A stretch of DNA of 64,000 nucleotides, from assembly GCF_014750655.1 (NCBI RefSeq), contig NZ_JABBXD010000002.1, positions 1-64,000 of the forward strand. The letters are read 5' to 3'. The stretch comes from Salinimonas profundi (lineage in GTDB: Bacteria > Pseudomonadota > Gammaproteobacteria > Enterobacterales > Alteromonadaceae). The number at the start of each line of letters is the position of its first letter. Position 1 is the stretch's first letter. The notes below the pieces were generated by a model. It was not told where the DNA came from, made no database searches, and worked only from the letters and a program-made list of their open reading frames with translations. The position numbers and the translations under genes were made by a program. Shown here in pieces: positions 38,901-46,973 of the stretch.

Positions 38901-39345
38901 ATTACCACGAGTAGCCCGCCCGGTGAATCTACCTTCACCGCCAGTCAGTGTTGAACAGTCAAATTCATGTACGGAACAATTTCTGGTAGACAAATCGGTG
39001 CTGATTGTTGAAAACGATCCTGACGTGGCCAAAGCCATGAAGCTGACGCTGGAACAATGGGGCGCTACGACACTGCTGGCAGATAATCTGGAGTCTGCGC
39101 TGGCAGCATGCTCTGCGCCCCCGTCTTTGATGGTGGTGGATTATCATCTGAGTAACCAGCAGACAGGGACATCCGTTGCCCTGCATTTACGTGAGCGATG
39201 GCAGCATGCTGTACCCGGTATATTAAATACGGCTAAACGAGACGAAAATATCAAGGAGATTGCAGCCACCGCACAGCTTTACTATTTACCTAAACCCGTC
39301 AAGTCGCTGGCCTTGAAGCGCGCGATTAAGCGATTACTCAATTAG
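35989..39345 (+). CDS. crbS: CrbS-like sodium:solute-symporter sensor hybrid histidine kinase
   Basis: A protein of about 1118 residues. The N-terminal half (about 1-480) is a sodium:solute symporter-like membrane domain with some 12-13 segments. A PAS domain (about 600-715), a coiled coil, HisKA (H767 in AAGHDLMQPF), HATPase (GLGLGLTIVDR) and a C-terminal receiver (aspartate in LMVVDYHLS) follow. This architecture matches CrbS/MxtR-type kinases, which with CrbR control acetyl-CoA synthetase and acetate use in Vibrio and Pseudomonas. ATG 35989 is the best start; a TTG upstream at 35878 lacks support. Its 3' end overlaps the convergent response-regulator gene by 4 bases. Confidence 0.85.
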   Translation: MLSIWTVGAIVVGYLTFLFIVAFLGDKYLKANQQHPILYSLGLGVHCTSWAFFGTTTQAVQFGWAVVPTYAGIILVMMFMFPVLLRINRLCQQHSISSLADFIALRYQRSHLIAAVITAICFIGVIPYIALQLDAITKSINLLAPNARQGLNTVGIYVAALMALFAILFGTRSLSLKEKHPGLLLTIAVESVLKLIGLSVVGLFACYVLFDGPLDLVAQAAQHPASRDILYADNAPWVYLGHVLLGVCSMFVLPRQFHMNFVESNGDGELRTARWLFPLYLLSMTVFILPLALAGQMLLDTAVISSDEFVLALPLSQSNLPVSMAAFIGGLSATTSMIIVATLALGIMIANNLITPLWLTIRLKKRSVSTMKASGILTIRRITVLVVLSVAYWYHLNVSQSAPLVKSGIIAIALLGQMLPAMLLGMYWQRSTVTGAYMAILTGFAGWLAWVLYPSLLSSYYFEPAPSDSQLAGGFVLSLLVNVVTLVLISIMTSSRHTVHDEEPLKTPALMIRVANLMQLTQRVLEPQEQQQLSEQLAGNSAAGTGYASAGLLQKVERLLANQVGTPGARVLLSALAETRHHELPDLVDWVEEASMSFQFNHEVLQSSVQHIHQGISVLDQQLCLLAWNKRYEALFDYPADVLETGMHIEQLLQYNAKRGLLGDSDNVDNEIAKRIAFMQEGTRYKYIRRQPDGKVIELNGSPLPGGGYVTTYSDITEYIQIQEALENSKLALEDRVRQRTEELQQARNDAERANESKTRFLAAAGHDLMQPFNAATLFASLLTQRTTGTALEELSQGVVSSLNSAETLLSMLLDMTKLESGVMIPEVSCFALNDVLTPLVQEFSVIARQKGLTLNYPQTSVYVHSDKRLLRRIVQNLVSNAIRYTDSGTVLVGVRRCADNTVSIWVCDTGTGIAPEKQQEVFTEFHQLDANENNPGLGLGLTIVDRISQLLAHPIRLDSMPGKGTRFTVTLPRVARPVNLPSPPVSVEQSNSCTEQFLVDKSVLIVENDPDVAKAMKLTLEQWGATTLLADNLESALAACSAPPSLMVVDYHLSNQQTGTSVALHLRERWQHAVPGILNTAKRDENIKEIAATAQLYYLPKPVKSLALKRAIKRLLN

Positions 39346-39983
39346 TGTTCAGCTACCAGTTGATTAAACAGGACACCCGCCTGGGTACGGTTTACTACCT
39401 GTAACTTGCGTAAAACAGCGGAAACGTGCTGCTTAACCGTAGATTCAGAAATAGAAAGCTCAAATGCAATTTGCTTATTGAGCAGCCCGGCTGCCAGCAT
39501 TTTTAACACGGTGTACTGATGTGGCGTAAGCTGGGCGAGGTTGTGCGCAAAACGGGTTTGCTCAACAGCTTCAGGCTGGAGAGTGTCGTTTTGCACATGC
39601 TCGGGCAACCAGTTTTCGCCCTGCATGATTTTTTCAACAGCAGAGGTTATTTCATCCAGCGGGGTGGACTTTGGGATAAAACCGCAGGCGCCGATATCCA
39701 TAACCCGCCGGATAAGCGCCGGCTCATCCTGCGCAGATACCACAACGGTGAGTATATCCGGATAACGATTCAGTAGCTCTCCCAACCCGTTGAGGCCCGT
39801 GGTACCCGGCATGTTGAGATCTAAAAAGAGAAGCTCAACCTCGGGGTTTGCCGCCAGGGTATCCAGGGTTTCCGCCAATGTGGAGGATTCCAGAATAGCT
39901 TCACCGACAACGCCGCAAACTGCCTGTTTCATTGCAGCACGAAATAACGGATGATCATCAGCGATAAGAACAGGCGTGGACAT
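39342..39983 (-). CDS. crbR: CrbR-like LuxR-family response regulator
   Basis: A 213-residue response regulator with an N-terminal receiver (DDHPLFRAAM, phospho-aspartate in LLFLDLNMPG, lysine in IPKSTP) and a C-terminal LuxR-type helix-turn-helix (NKQIAFELSISESTVKQHVS). It is convergent with, and overlaps, the SSS-sensor kinase gene, which supports pairing. CrbR homologues activate acs in other gammaproteobacteria. The ATG at 39983 gives MSTPVLIADDHP, and an in-frame TTG lies two codons upstream. Target promoters here are unknown; the TAGTAC cluster at 42516-42554 is one candidate to test. Confidence 0.82.
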   Translation of the reverse strand: MSTPVLIADDHPLFRAAMKQAVCGVVGEAILESSTLAETLDTLAANPEVELLFLDLNMPGTTGLNGLGELLNRYPDILTVVVSAQDEPALIRRVMDIGACGFIPKSTPLDEITSAVEKIMQGENWLPEHVQNDTLQPEAVEQTRFAHNLAQLTPHQYTVLKMLAAGLLNKQIAFELSISESTVKQHVSAVLRKLQVVNRTQAGVLFNQLVAEH

Positions 39984-40052
39984 AAGCAAAGAACAACAGG
40001 TTGCAAAGTTGTTACTACTATATCAACGAAATGAAAACCCGCAAGAGAAAAC

Positions 40053-40078
40053 AAAAAAAGGCAGGTGTGACCCTGCCT
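40053..40078 (-). terminator. Terminator of the TonB-dependent receptor gene
   Basis: AGGCAGG/CCTGCCT (40059-40065 and 40072-40078) with a 6-base loop is followed on the minus strand by a run of seven T. Confidence 0.85.
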
Positions 40079-40105
40079 AAGACAACAAATGTTGAAGCGG
40101 TTGTA

Positions 40106-42430
40106 TTAGAAACGGTAGCCCACAGTTAAATGAACGGTACGGGGATCGCCGTAATAACTGATTAGCGTGGTGTCGTTACCCAAGCCCGGGCCGAAGCTGC
40201 CATCTTCATTCTGGGTCACAAAGTCATACCCTCCCACGATATATTCTTCATCGGTCAGGTTTTTCAGATGCAGGCCTCCGTACCAGTTACCTTCCACACT
40301 CTCCCAGTTCATACTCAGGTTGACCATGCCATAGGCATCCTGCTGAATAAGGTCACTGGTTTCGAAAATCAGATATTCATCCCGGTAATAATAGTTCGCA
40401 TTGAATGTAAAGAAGCCATATTGGGTATCCATGGCATAGTTGGCGGCCACATTCAGCGTATTTTCCGGTGTGCTGGCAAGCCCGATGAGCGGTGGCACAG
40501 CATTATTCTCTTCAATTTCAAAGTCGATGAAACCGTAAGCAACGTCAAAGGACAGGTTGTCAGTGGCCACAAAGGTAGCCTCGATCTCTATCCCTTTCGC
40601 TGACGTTTCAGCCGCATTGCGCAGACGCTGTTGCAGCGCCGTCGGGTCGTTCGAATTGCCTTCTATGCCAATATACTGCCGATCCTGATGGTCGTAGCTG
40701 AACAGCGTGGTATTCAGTCTGAATCGGTCGGTTAAGTCGCTTTTCATACCAATTTCAAAAGAATCAACAATTTCAGGATCAACACCCGGCTCATTGGTCG
40801 TGGCTCGCGGGTTGAATGTGCCTGATTTGAAGCCCTGTGCGTAACTGGCGAAGAACATCATGTCTCTGGAATACTGATATTCAATGCCTACCCGAGGTGT
40901 AAAGCGTGACCAGCTTTCGGTCGCTGGTGCATCAAGTACGCCGTCGCCGTCGGTGTCTGTGCCCAGCACCTGTGGAATGGGTACCATGTCGGGTCTGACA
41001 AACCCGTCAACCCAGCCGCTCTCAGGATACAGGTTGTACAGAACAGTACCATTATTGACCGTTGCCTGTTTTTCTTCATCGGTGTAGCGTGCACCTAATG
41101 ACAACGATAACTTATCGGTTACATCATAATTGACCTGCGCATACCCGGCCCAGCTTTCACTGTTGTTACAGCCTGACACTTCACGGGTAAAGCCAGTGGT
41201 GCCTTCCGGGAAAACGCCTGCTGCGGCAAAGTCTCTGCCCAACACACCCAGCACCGCATCAAAGACACCACAGGACTCACCATCGTAATAGTACAGACCG
41301 CTGACCAGCGTCATGCTGTCGCCGGTATAATTAAACTGAAATTCGTGGGTGTCATTCTCATCTTCATAGATGGCCGGTACATCAAAGATATCCAGCTGGG
41401 TATTATCAAAGTCGATATTAGTGGGTGAGTAACTTTCCCGATGCGAACCGATATACTTGACCTGCATGGCGTCGTTAATATCGTAGCGCGCCATCCAGCT
41501 ATATCCGTCTAACTCAACCTTGTTAGTGGTAGGAAGGCTGGAATAAGAATCAAACACCGAGTCGGGTTGAGGCGCGTCAGTCCGCAGGCTGGGAAGTAGG
41601 CGATATCCGCCTTTTGCATTTGAGTCGTCTTCTGTTTTATCCCAGCCCAGGCGGAAAAATAAGTCATCACTGGCATGAATTTCCAGAGAAAGACGTGCCG
41701 CCCATAAATCTTTATTGTAGTTTTCATTATCCTGACCAGGTTGCGATAAAATCAGGTATTCACCAAAACCGTCACGATTCAGATTGGCATAACCAAAGCC
41801 CAGATAGACCGTATCATCAATGAGCGGATACTGACCGGTGACCTTAATGTCGCGCTGGCTATAACTGCCCACAGTGCCCTGAACATTCAACTGCGGCTCG
41901 CCCGTCATTTCGCGGGTCACATATTTTACTGCGCCACCGATGGTGTTTTTCCCATACAGGGTTCCCTGCGGTCCGCGCAGCACTTCAATGCGCTGTACAT
42001 CCAGTAAATCCAGAACCGCGCCCTGAGGACGAGCAACATAGACATCATCAATATAGATACCGACGCCCGGCTCATACCCCCACAATGGGTCTTGCTGACC
42101 GAGACCGCGGATGAAAGCGGTCAGTGTCGAGTTTGTCCCACGGCTGGTTTGCAATGTGGTGTTGGGCGAAAACTGTTGTACTTCGGTCAGTACGCTGATG
42201 CCTTTTTCCGTCAGCTCAGCCGCGCCGATGGAGGTTATCGCTACCGGCACTTCCTGTAAGGTTTCCACCGTTTTACGTGCAGTGACTTCAATTCTTTCTA
42301 ACTTGCCCTTCTCTTCATCGGCGTTGTCTTCCTGTGCCAGTGTGACCGGCGTATAGGCAAAGGCAGTTGCTACAGCAGCCGCGCAGAGTGTACGACTAAA
42401 ACCAAGCGATTTTATCTGGGTGTGTTTCAT
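40106..42430 (-). CDS. TonB-dependent outer-membrane receptor (candidate 3-hydroxybutyrate-oligomer receptor)
   Basis: A 774-residue outer-membrane receptor. A signal peptide ends near TPVTLAQ. A TonB-box-like LERIEVTA precedes the plug domain (LQEVPVAITSIG, RIEVLRGPQGTLYGKNTIGG), and a 22-strand barrel ends in the aromatic VGYRF. Receptors of this type take up diverse organic ligands. The divergent neighbours, across a shared promoter, are a permease, two secreted hydrolases and 3-hydroxybutyrate dehydrogenase, so I infer a ligand related to PHB oligomers. A strong terminator follows. No FecR/sigma factor partner is present. Confidence 0.88.
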   Translation of the reverse strand: MKHTQIKSLGFSRTLCAAAVATAFAYTPVTLAQEDNADEEKGKLERIEVTARKTVETLQEVPVAITSIGAAELTEKGISVLTEVQQFSPNTTLQTSRGTNSTLTAFIRGLGQQDPLWGYEPGVGIYIDDVYVARPQGAVLDLLDVQRIEVLRGPQGTLYGKNTIGGAVKYVTREMTGEPQLNVQGTVGSYSQRDIKVTGQYPLIDDTVYLGFGYANLNRDGFGEYLILSQPGQDNENYNKDLWAARLSLEIHASDDLFFRLGWDKTEDDSNAKGGYRLLPSLRTDAPQPDSVFDSYSSLPTTNKVELDGYSWMARYDINDAMQVKYIGSHRESYSPTNIDFDNTQLDIFDVPAIYEDENDTHEFQFNYTGDSMTLVSGLYYYDGESCGVFDAVLGVLGRDFAAAGVFPEGTTGFTREVSGCNNSESWAGYAQVNYDVTDKLSLSLGARYTDEEKQATVNNGTVLYNLYPESGWVDGFVRPDMVPIPQVLGTDTDGDGVLDAPATESWSRFTPRVGIEYQYSRDMMFFASYAQGFKSGTFNPRATTNEPGVDPEIVDSFEIGMKSDLTDRFRLNTTLFSYDHQDRQYIGIEGNSNDPTALQQRLRNAAETSAKGIEIEATFVATDNLSFDVAYGFIDFEIEENNAVPPLIGLASTPENTLNVAANYAMDTQYGFFTFNANYYYRDEYLIFETSDLIQQDAYGMVNLSMNWESVEGNWYGGLHLKNLTDEEYIVGGYDFVTQNEDGSFGPGLGNDTTLISYYGDPRTVHLTVGYRF

Positions 42431-42515
42431 AACAGGTCCCTATTATTGTCTCTATCTTTAGAATTCGCTTTCTTAAAGGATGCGGTCAAAATCTAATCTA
42501 AAGCCTTTTTTCCTT

Positions 42516-42554
42516 AAGGTATCTAGTACCTTAGTACGTAGTACCATCGTACTA
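42516..42554. promoter_or_regulatory. Cluster of TAGTAC motifs in the divergent promoter
   Basis: TAGTAC occurs three times in direct orientation at 42524-42529, 42532-42537 and 42539-42544, and once inverted as GTACTA at 42549-42554. An AAGGTA/TACCTT inverted repeat (42516-42521 and 42527-42532) overlaps the first copies. The cluster lies between the receptor and permease starts and is a probable operator; its regulator is unknown. Confidence 0.6.
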
Positions 42555-42637
42555 TGTCAAACCCAGCCCTCTGTCGGCAGAATAATCACGTTCCTTTGAG
42601 GCTCTGCGGTCACAGAACAAATAAAAGGAAACGCATT

Positions 42638-43933
42638 ATGTTGAGTATGACTGGCCTGCTGCTGGGCCTGGTATTGCTGATTATTCTGACTATCCGGGGC
42701 ATGAATTTATTTATAGCCGCCCCGTTATGTGCATTAATTGTGGCAGTTACCAATCACATCCCCCTGTTTAGCGGCGACAGTAATTTTGTCACGCTTTACA
42801 TGAGTGGCTTCTCAGGCTTCATTGCCGCCTGGTTTTTTATGTTTTTGCTGGGAGCCATTTTTGGCAAATTCATGGAAGACACCGGCGCTGCGGACTCTCT
42901 GGCACGCTGGATTGTCGATAAGCTGGGCTTTAAGCATGCTGTGTTGGCGGTCGTGCTGGCCTGCGCGATTCTAACCTATGGTGGAGTGAGTCTGTTTGTC
43001 GTTGCGTTTTCTGTTTACCCTATGGCGTTGAGTTTGTTTAAAGACGCGAACTTACCGCGCCGCTTTATCCCAGCGACCCTGGCGTTTGGTTCAGTCACCT
43101 TTACGATGACCTCTGCCGGTTCCCCGGAGATTCAAAACTGGATCCCCATCAAATATCTGGGCACCTCACCCTTTGCAGCCTGGGAAGTCAGTCTGGTGGT
43201 AGCAATCTTTATGGCATGCTTTGGTTACTGGTGGCTCAAACGTATGATTGGCAAGGCTGTCGCCAATGGAGAGCATTTTGAAGCACGCGATCATGACCCG
43301 GATATTCCTGAGCGCGATTATCCTAATCCGGCAACCGGCCTCATCCCCCTTGTTGTAGTATTACTGCTCTCGTTTTTTCTACACGATACTATCGCGCAAT
43401 ATGCGTTGATTGTAGCCCTCGGCGGCGGTGTGCTGACGCTGATGCTGGTCAACTATAAGCATTTTCAGAATTTACCTGGCGCCATCAATCTGGGCACCAC
43501 AGGTGCGTTGGTAGCAATTGGCAATACCGCAGCGGTAGTGGGTTTCGGCAGTATCGCTAAAAATACGGATGCGTTTATGAGCACCGTCGACCTGATGACC
43601 CAAATTCCGGGAAATGAACTCATCGGCGCGGCCATTGCAGTAAGTGTGATTGCCGGACTGACCGGCTCTGCGTCCGGCGGACAAGCCATCGTACTGCCTC
43701 TGGTGGCACCGCATTATCTGGATCAGGGCGTAGAGCCGGAGGAGTTGCACCGGATTGTTTCCATCTCATCAGGCGCACTCGACTCATTACCCCATAACGG
43801 CTATGTTGTTACCACTATCCGGGCTATCTGTCACGAGACACATCAGGCTGCATATGGACCCGTCGCTGCGTTGACTGTCATTACGCCGCTCATCGGTCTG
43901 GCGATGGCCATTACGATGTTTACGCTTTCTTAA
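42638..43933 (+). CDS. GntP-family permease (probable 3-hydroxybutyrate importer)
   Basis: A 431-residue inner-membrane protein of about 12-14 hydrophobic segments, related to the gluconate:H+ symporter (GntP) family. Recognisable parts are AAPLCALIVAVTNHIPL near the start, GAIFGKFMEDTGAADSLA, and SASGGQAIVLPLVAPHYLDQG near the end. ATG 42638 has AAGGAAA well placed upstream; an in-frame ATG at 42554 lies in the operator cluster. GntP relatives near bdhA genes are thought to import 3-hydroxybutyrate, and here the gene opens a four-gene run ending in that dehydrogenase. Confidence 0.85.
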   Translation: MLSMTGLLLGLVLLIILTIRGMNLFIAAPLCALIVAVTNHIPLFSGDSNFVTLYMSGFSGFIAAWFFMFLLGAIFGKFMEDTGAADSLARWIVDKLGFKHAVLAVVLACAILTYGGVSLFVVAFSVYPMALSLFKDANLPRRFIPATLAFGSVTFTMTSAGSPEIQNWIPIKYLGTSPFAAWEVSLVVAIFMACFGYWWLKRMIGKAVANGEHFEARDHDPDIPERDYPNPATGLIPLVVVLLLSFFLHDTIAQYALIVALGGGVLTLMLVNYKHFQNLPGAINLGTTGALVAIGNTAAVVGFGSIAKNTDAFMSTVDLMTQIPGNELIGAAIAVSVIAGLTGSASGGQAIVLPLVAPHYLDQGVEPEELHRIVSISSGALDSLPHNGYVVTTIRAICHETHQAAYGPVAALTVITPLIGLAMAITMFTLS

Positions 43934-43947
43934 AACAGGAATTTTTC

Positions 43948-45141
43948 ATGATCGCAAAAACACATTTCGCTGCCCGTATAATGCTCATCGCGTTGTTTTG
44001 CTGTAATACGGCGCTCGCCCTGCCCCTGGTCGAAAAGCAAACATTTACAACCAAACAGTTTGCCCTGTTCTCGGGTAAAGTACTGCCTGAGGTAACCGTG
44101 GGTTGGGAAAGTTATGGCGAACTGAATGAAGCAAAAGATAATGTTATTTTAATTACGCATTATTTTTCCGGCTCTTCCCACGCTGCCGGTAAATATCATG
44201 AGGATGATGCCCAGCCCGGGTACTGGGATGCCATCATCGGCCCGGGTAAGCCCATTGATACATCAAAGTATTTTGTCATTAGTGTGGATTCACTGGCTAA
44301 CCTTTCTGCGTACGATGACAACGTCATCACAACCGGACCGGCATCTGTGAATCCTGAGACCAATAAACCGTATGGGCTCGATTTTCCTGTTGTCACTATC
44401 CGTGACTTTGTGAACGTACAAAAAGCGGTACTGGAAAGTCTGGGTATCCGCAAATTACATGCTGTCATTGGTCCGTCGATGGGGTCGATGCAAGCTATCG
44501 ACTGGGCAAGTGCTTATCCGCAGTGGGTACCCAGAATGGTATCGGTTATCGGCAGCGGCCAAAGCGATGCCTGGACAACCGCTGCATTGGAGCACTGGGC
44601 GCGTCCTATTCGGTTGGATAAAAACTGGAACGATGGCGATTACACCCGTCAAGAGCCGCCTACAGAAGGGCTGGTATCCGCACTGATGCTGATTACCCAG
44701 CAGGCGTTACATCCGGCATTTTTTAATCAACAGGGCAACTCGATCGATTATCAGCCGGTAGAACCGGCCCCGCTGGAAGATATTCGTCAAAGCCATTCCA
44801 TCGTTAACTGGCTTGAGCAGCGCGCCCGAAGCCGTGCTGATAAAATGGATGCCAATCACTTGCTTTATCTGGTCAGAGCCTGCCAGCTATTCGTGGCAGG
44901 ACACAAAGACAGCCTGCAGCAAGGCCTGTCAACAATCAAGGCCAAAACCCTGTTTATGCCTGCCGCCAACGACTTGCTGCTTATGCCGTACCTCTCTACC
45001 CGTACTTATGAACAGTTACGCAAAGCAGGAAAAAACAGTCACTATGCAGAATTACAAGGCAACCTGGGTCACCTTGAGGGTGTGCTTGATATCCAGGAGC
45101 AAGGCGAGAAACTCAAATCCTTTTTAAATGATGATAAGTGA
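43948..45141 (+). CDS. Secreted MetX-fold alpha/beta hydrolase
   Basis: A 397-residue protein with a signal peptide (cleavage near NTALALP) and a homoserine-acetyltransferase-like alpha/beta hydrolase domain. The nucleophile is S177 in IGPSMGSMQ, THYFSGSSHAAG lines the oxyanion side, and the likely catalytic histidine is in NLGHLEG near the C-terminus, with an aspartate in AANDLLLMP. True MetX is cytoplasmic; export and context argue for a hydrolase, perhaps acting on hydroxyalkanoate oligomers. It follows the permease by 14 bases with AGGA upstream, clearly in the same operon. Confidence 0.8.
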   Translation: MIAKTHFAARIMLIALFCCNTALALPLVEKQTFTTKQFALFSGKVLPEVTVGWESYGELNEAKDNVILITHYFSGSSHAAGKYHEDDAQPGYWDAIIGPGKPIDTSKYFVISVDSLANLSAYDDNVITTGPASVNPETNKPYGLDFPVVTIRDFVNVQKAVLESLGIRKLHAVIGPSMGSMQAIDWASAYPQWVPRMVSVIGSGQSDAWTTAALEHWARPIRLDKNWNDGDYTRQEPPTEGLVSALMLITQQALHPAFFNQQGNSIDYQPVEPAPLEDIRQSHSIVNWLEQRARSRADKMDANHLLYLVRACQLFVAGHKDSLQQGLSTIKAKTLFMPAANDLLLMPYLSTRTYEQLRKAGKNSHYAELQGNLGHLEGVLDIQEQGEKLKSFLNDDK

Positions 45142-45148
45142 GGAAACC

Positions 45149-46144
45149 ATGAAGGGATACGTGATTACACTGGGACTGGCGTTGTACAGCGCTTCAGCCC
45201 TGTGTCAGCAAATGAACATTGATACTGACAATATCACCGTTTCCGGGTTGTCCTCCGGCGGATACATGGCGAATCAGTTTCATATTGCCCACAGTGATAA
45301 GGTCAGCGGCGCAGCGATCGTTAGTGCAGGCCCCTACTATTGTGCGCGAAACGATATCACTATCGCGCTGGGTGCCTGCGTGGATAAATCAGAGCCGATT
45401 CCGCTACAGACCTTTTCTAAACGCGCTGAGGAATGGGCCGCGCAGGGAAAAATAGCACCATTATCTAATCTGAGTGAGGATCGCGTCTGGTTATTTCATG
45501 GCACCCGCGATAAGCGGGTGGCACAGACTGTCACCGCATCACTGTATGAACAATATCAGGGCTGGCTGACCAGTGGCGATATCCAGTATGTAAAAGACAA
45601 GCCGTTCGGTCATCTGTTACCCACCGTAAACAGTGGTGTATCCTGTGACAGTTCTGCCGCGCCCTATATCGGAGATTGTGATTATGATGCAGCTGGCAAG
45701 GCACTTTCTTTTTTACTCGGTGCGCTAAAGCCGCCCGCAAAAACCTTATCGGGTGAGGTGGTTTCGTTCAATCAAAAAGAGATTGGCGGGTCCAATGCAG
45801 ACACGCTGGCCGAAACAGGTTTTGCCTACGTGCCTGAAAGCTGTAAAACAGGCGAGGCTTGTCAGGTGCATGTGAGCTTTCACGGCTGTAACCAGTATGC
45901 TGATGAAGTGGGTAAAGCGTATGTAGATAATGCTGGCTTTAACCGTTGGGCTGACAGTAATAACCTTGTGGTTATTTATCCGCAAACGAAAAAGTCGCTC
46001 TTTATGCCCTTAAACCCCCAGGGATGCTGGGACTGGTGGGGCTATACCGGTGCAGATTATGCCACCAGAGAGGGTGCTCAGATTCAGGCTGTAGACGCCT
46101 TTATAGCGTCATTTGCAAAAACCGATAAACAGGATAAGTCATAA
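45149..46144 (+). CDS. Secreted polyhydroxybutyrate depolymerase-like esterase
   Basis: A 331-residue exported protein with signal peptide MKGYVITLGLALYSASALC. The lipase box is GLSSG with S35 as probable nucleophile, close to the mature N-terminus. A later HVSFHGCNQYADEVG stretch is typical of the depolymerase family, and GCWDWWGY follows near the C-terminus. There is no substrate-binding or linker domain, so it may prefer soluble oligomers or amorphous polymer. I chose ATG 45149, with GAGGA upstream, over 45128. Its stop overlaps the bdhA start (TAATG). Confidence 0.82.
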   Translation: MKGYVITLGLALYSASALCQQMNIDTDNITVSGLSSGGYMANQFHIAHSDKVSGAAIVSAGPYYCARNDITIALGACVDKSEPIPLQTFSKRAEEWAAQGKIAPLSNLSEDRVWLFHGTRDKRVAQTVTASLYEQYQGWLTSGDIQYVKDKPFGHLLPTVNSGVSCDSSAAPYIGDCDYDAAGKALSFLLGALKPPAKTLSGEVVSFNQKEIGGSNADTLAETGFAYVPESCKTGEACQVHVSFHGCNQYADEVGKAYVDNAGFNRWADSNNLVVIYPQTKKSLFMPLNPQGCWDWWGYTGADYATREGAQIQAVDAFIASFAKTDKQDKS

Positions 46145-46908
46145 TGTCACATACAATTTTTATAACCGGTGGAGCCAGTGGCATTGGTTTCGGTCTTGCA
46201 GAAAACCTGGCAAAAGATGGCCATCATGTGGTCCTTGCGGATATCAATGAACAGGCTGTTAACGAGGCCGCACAGCGCCTCATTGATCAGCAATTAAACG
46301 CCAGCGCGGTTGCTGTAGATGTCACTGATGCAGACGCCGTAGCGGCGCTGCCAAAGCGTTTGGATACCCTGAAAATTGATATTCTTATCAATAATGCAGG
46401 CATACAACATGTGTCGCGGCTAGAAGATTTTCCCGCCAAAAAATGGCAGCAGCTTATTGATATTATGCTGGTCGCCCCCGCCCTACTCAGTCAGGCATTC
46501 TTACCGGGTATGCGGGAACGAAATTTTGGCCGGATCATCAATGTAGGCTCTATACATTCTCTGGTTGCCTCGCCCTATAAGTCGGCCTATGTGTCTGCCA
46601 AACATGGCTTACTAGGCTTTGCCAAAACACTGGCGCTGGAAGTCGCTGATGCAGATATCACCATTAATACGCTCTGCCCGGCCTATGTTAAAACACCTTT
46701 AGTTGAGAAGCAGATCGCTGATCAGGCAAAGGAAAATGGTATCAGTGAAGATGAAGTCATCAACGAAATCATGTTAAAGCCGATGCCGAAAAAAGCCTTT
46801 ATCAGTATTGAGGAACTGGCCGGTACAGCGCGCTTTCTCATAAGTGATGTGGCCCGCAATATTACCGCCCAGACAATGGTACTGGATGGCGGCTGGACCG
46901 CCCGCTAA
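46144..46908 (+). CDS. bdhA: 3-hydroxybutyrate dehydrogenase
   Basis: A 254-residue short-chain dehydrogenase oxidising 3-hydroxybutyrate to acetoacetate with NAD+. It shows the nucleotide fold TGGASGIGFGLA, the family-specific NAGIQHVSRLEDFPAKKW, the catalytic Y and K in YVSAKHG, and the C-terminal ITAQTMVLDGGWTAR. It overlaps the depolymerase stop by one base, so the two are coupled. It completes the predicted chain from polymer to acetoacetate. No CoA-transferase or thiolase lies in this window. Confidence 0.92.
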   Translation: MSHTIFITGGASGIGFGLAENLAKDGHHVVLADINEQAVNEAAQRLIDQQLNASAVAVDVTDADAVAALPKRLDTLKIDILINNAGIQHVSRLEDFPAKKWQQLIDIMLVAPALLSQAFLPGMRERNFGRIINVGSIHSLVASPYKSAYVSAKHGLLGFAKTLALEVADADITINTLCPAYVKTPLVEKQIADQAKENGISEDEVINEIMLKPMPKKAFISIEELAGTARFLISDVARNITAQTMVLDGGWTAR

Positions 46909-46932
46909 CGCTTTCATTTATCTTTATTTTTG

Positions 46933-46973
46933 TGCTAATGTCCCAACCATCGCAGATGCCAGGGACATTAGCA
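46933..46973. promoter_or_regulatory. Perfect 12-bp inverted repeat before nadK
   Basis: TGCTAATGTCCC (46933-46944) and GGGACATTAGCA (46962-46973) are perfect complements separated by 17 bases, ending 4 bases before the nadK ATG. As RNA it would bury the only Shine-Dalgarno-like element (AGGGA, 46961-46965). As DNA it could be an operator. No T-run follows, so it is not a terminator. Confidence 0.7.

Noticed and set aside
43948-45141. Homoserine O-acetyltransferase (metX) annotation
   Set aside because: A signal peptide and the operon context argue against a cytoplasmic methionine enzyme.
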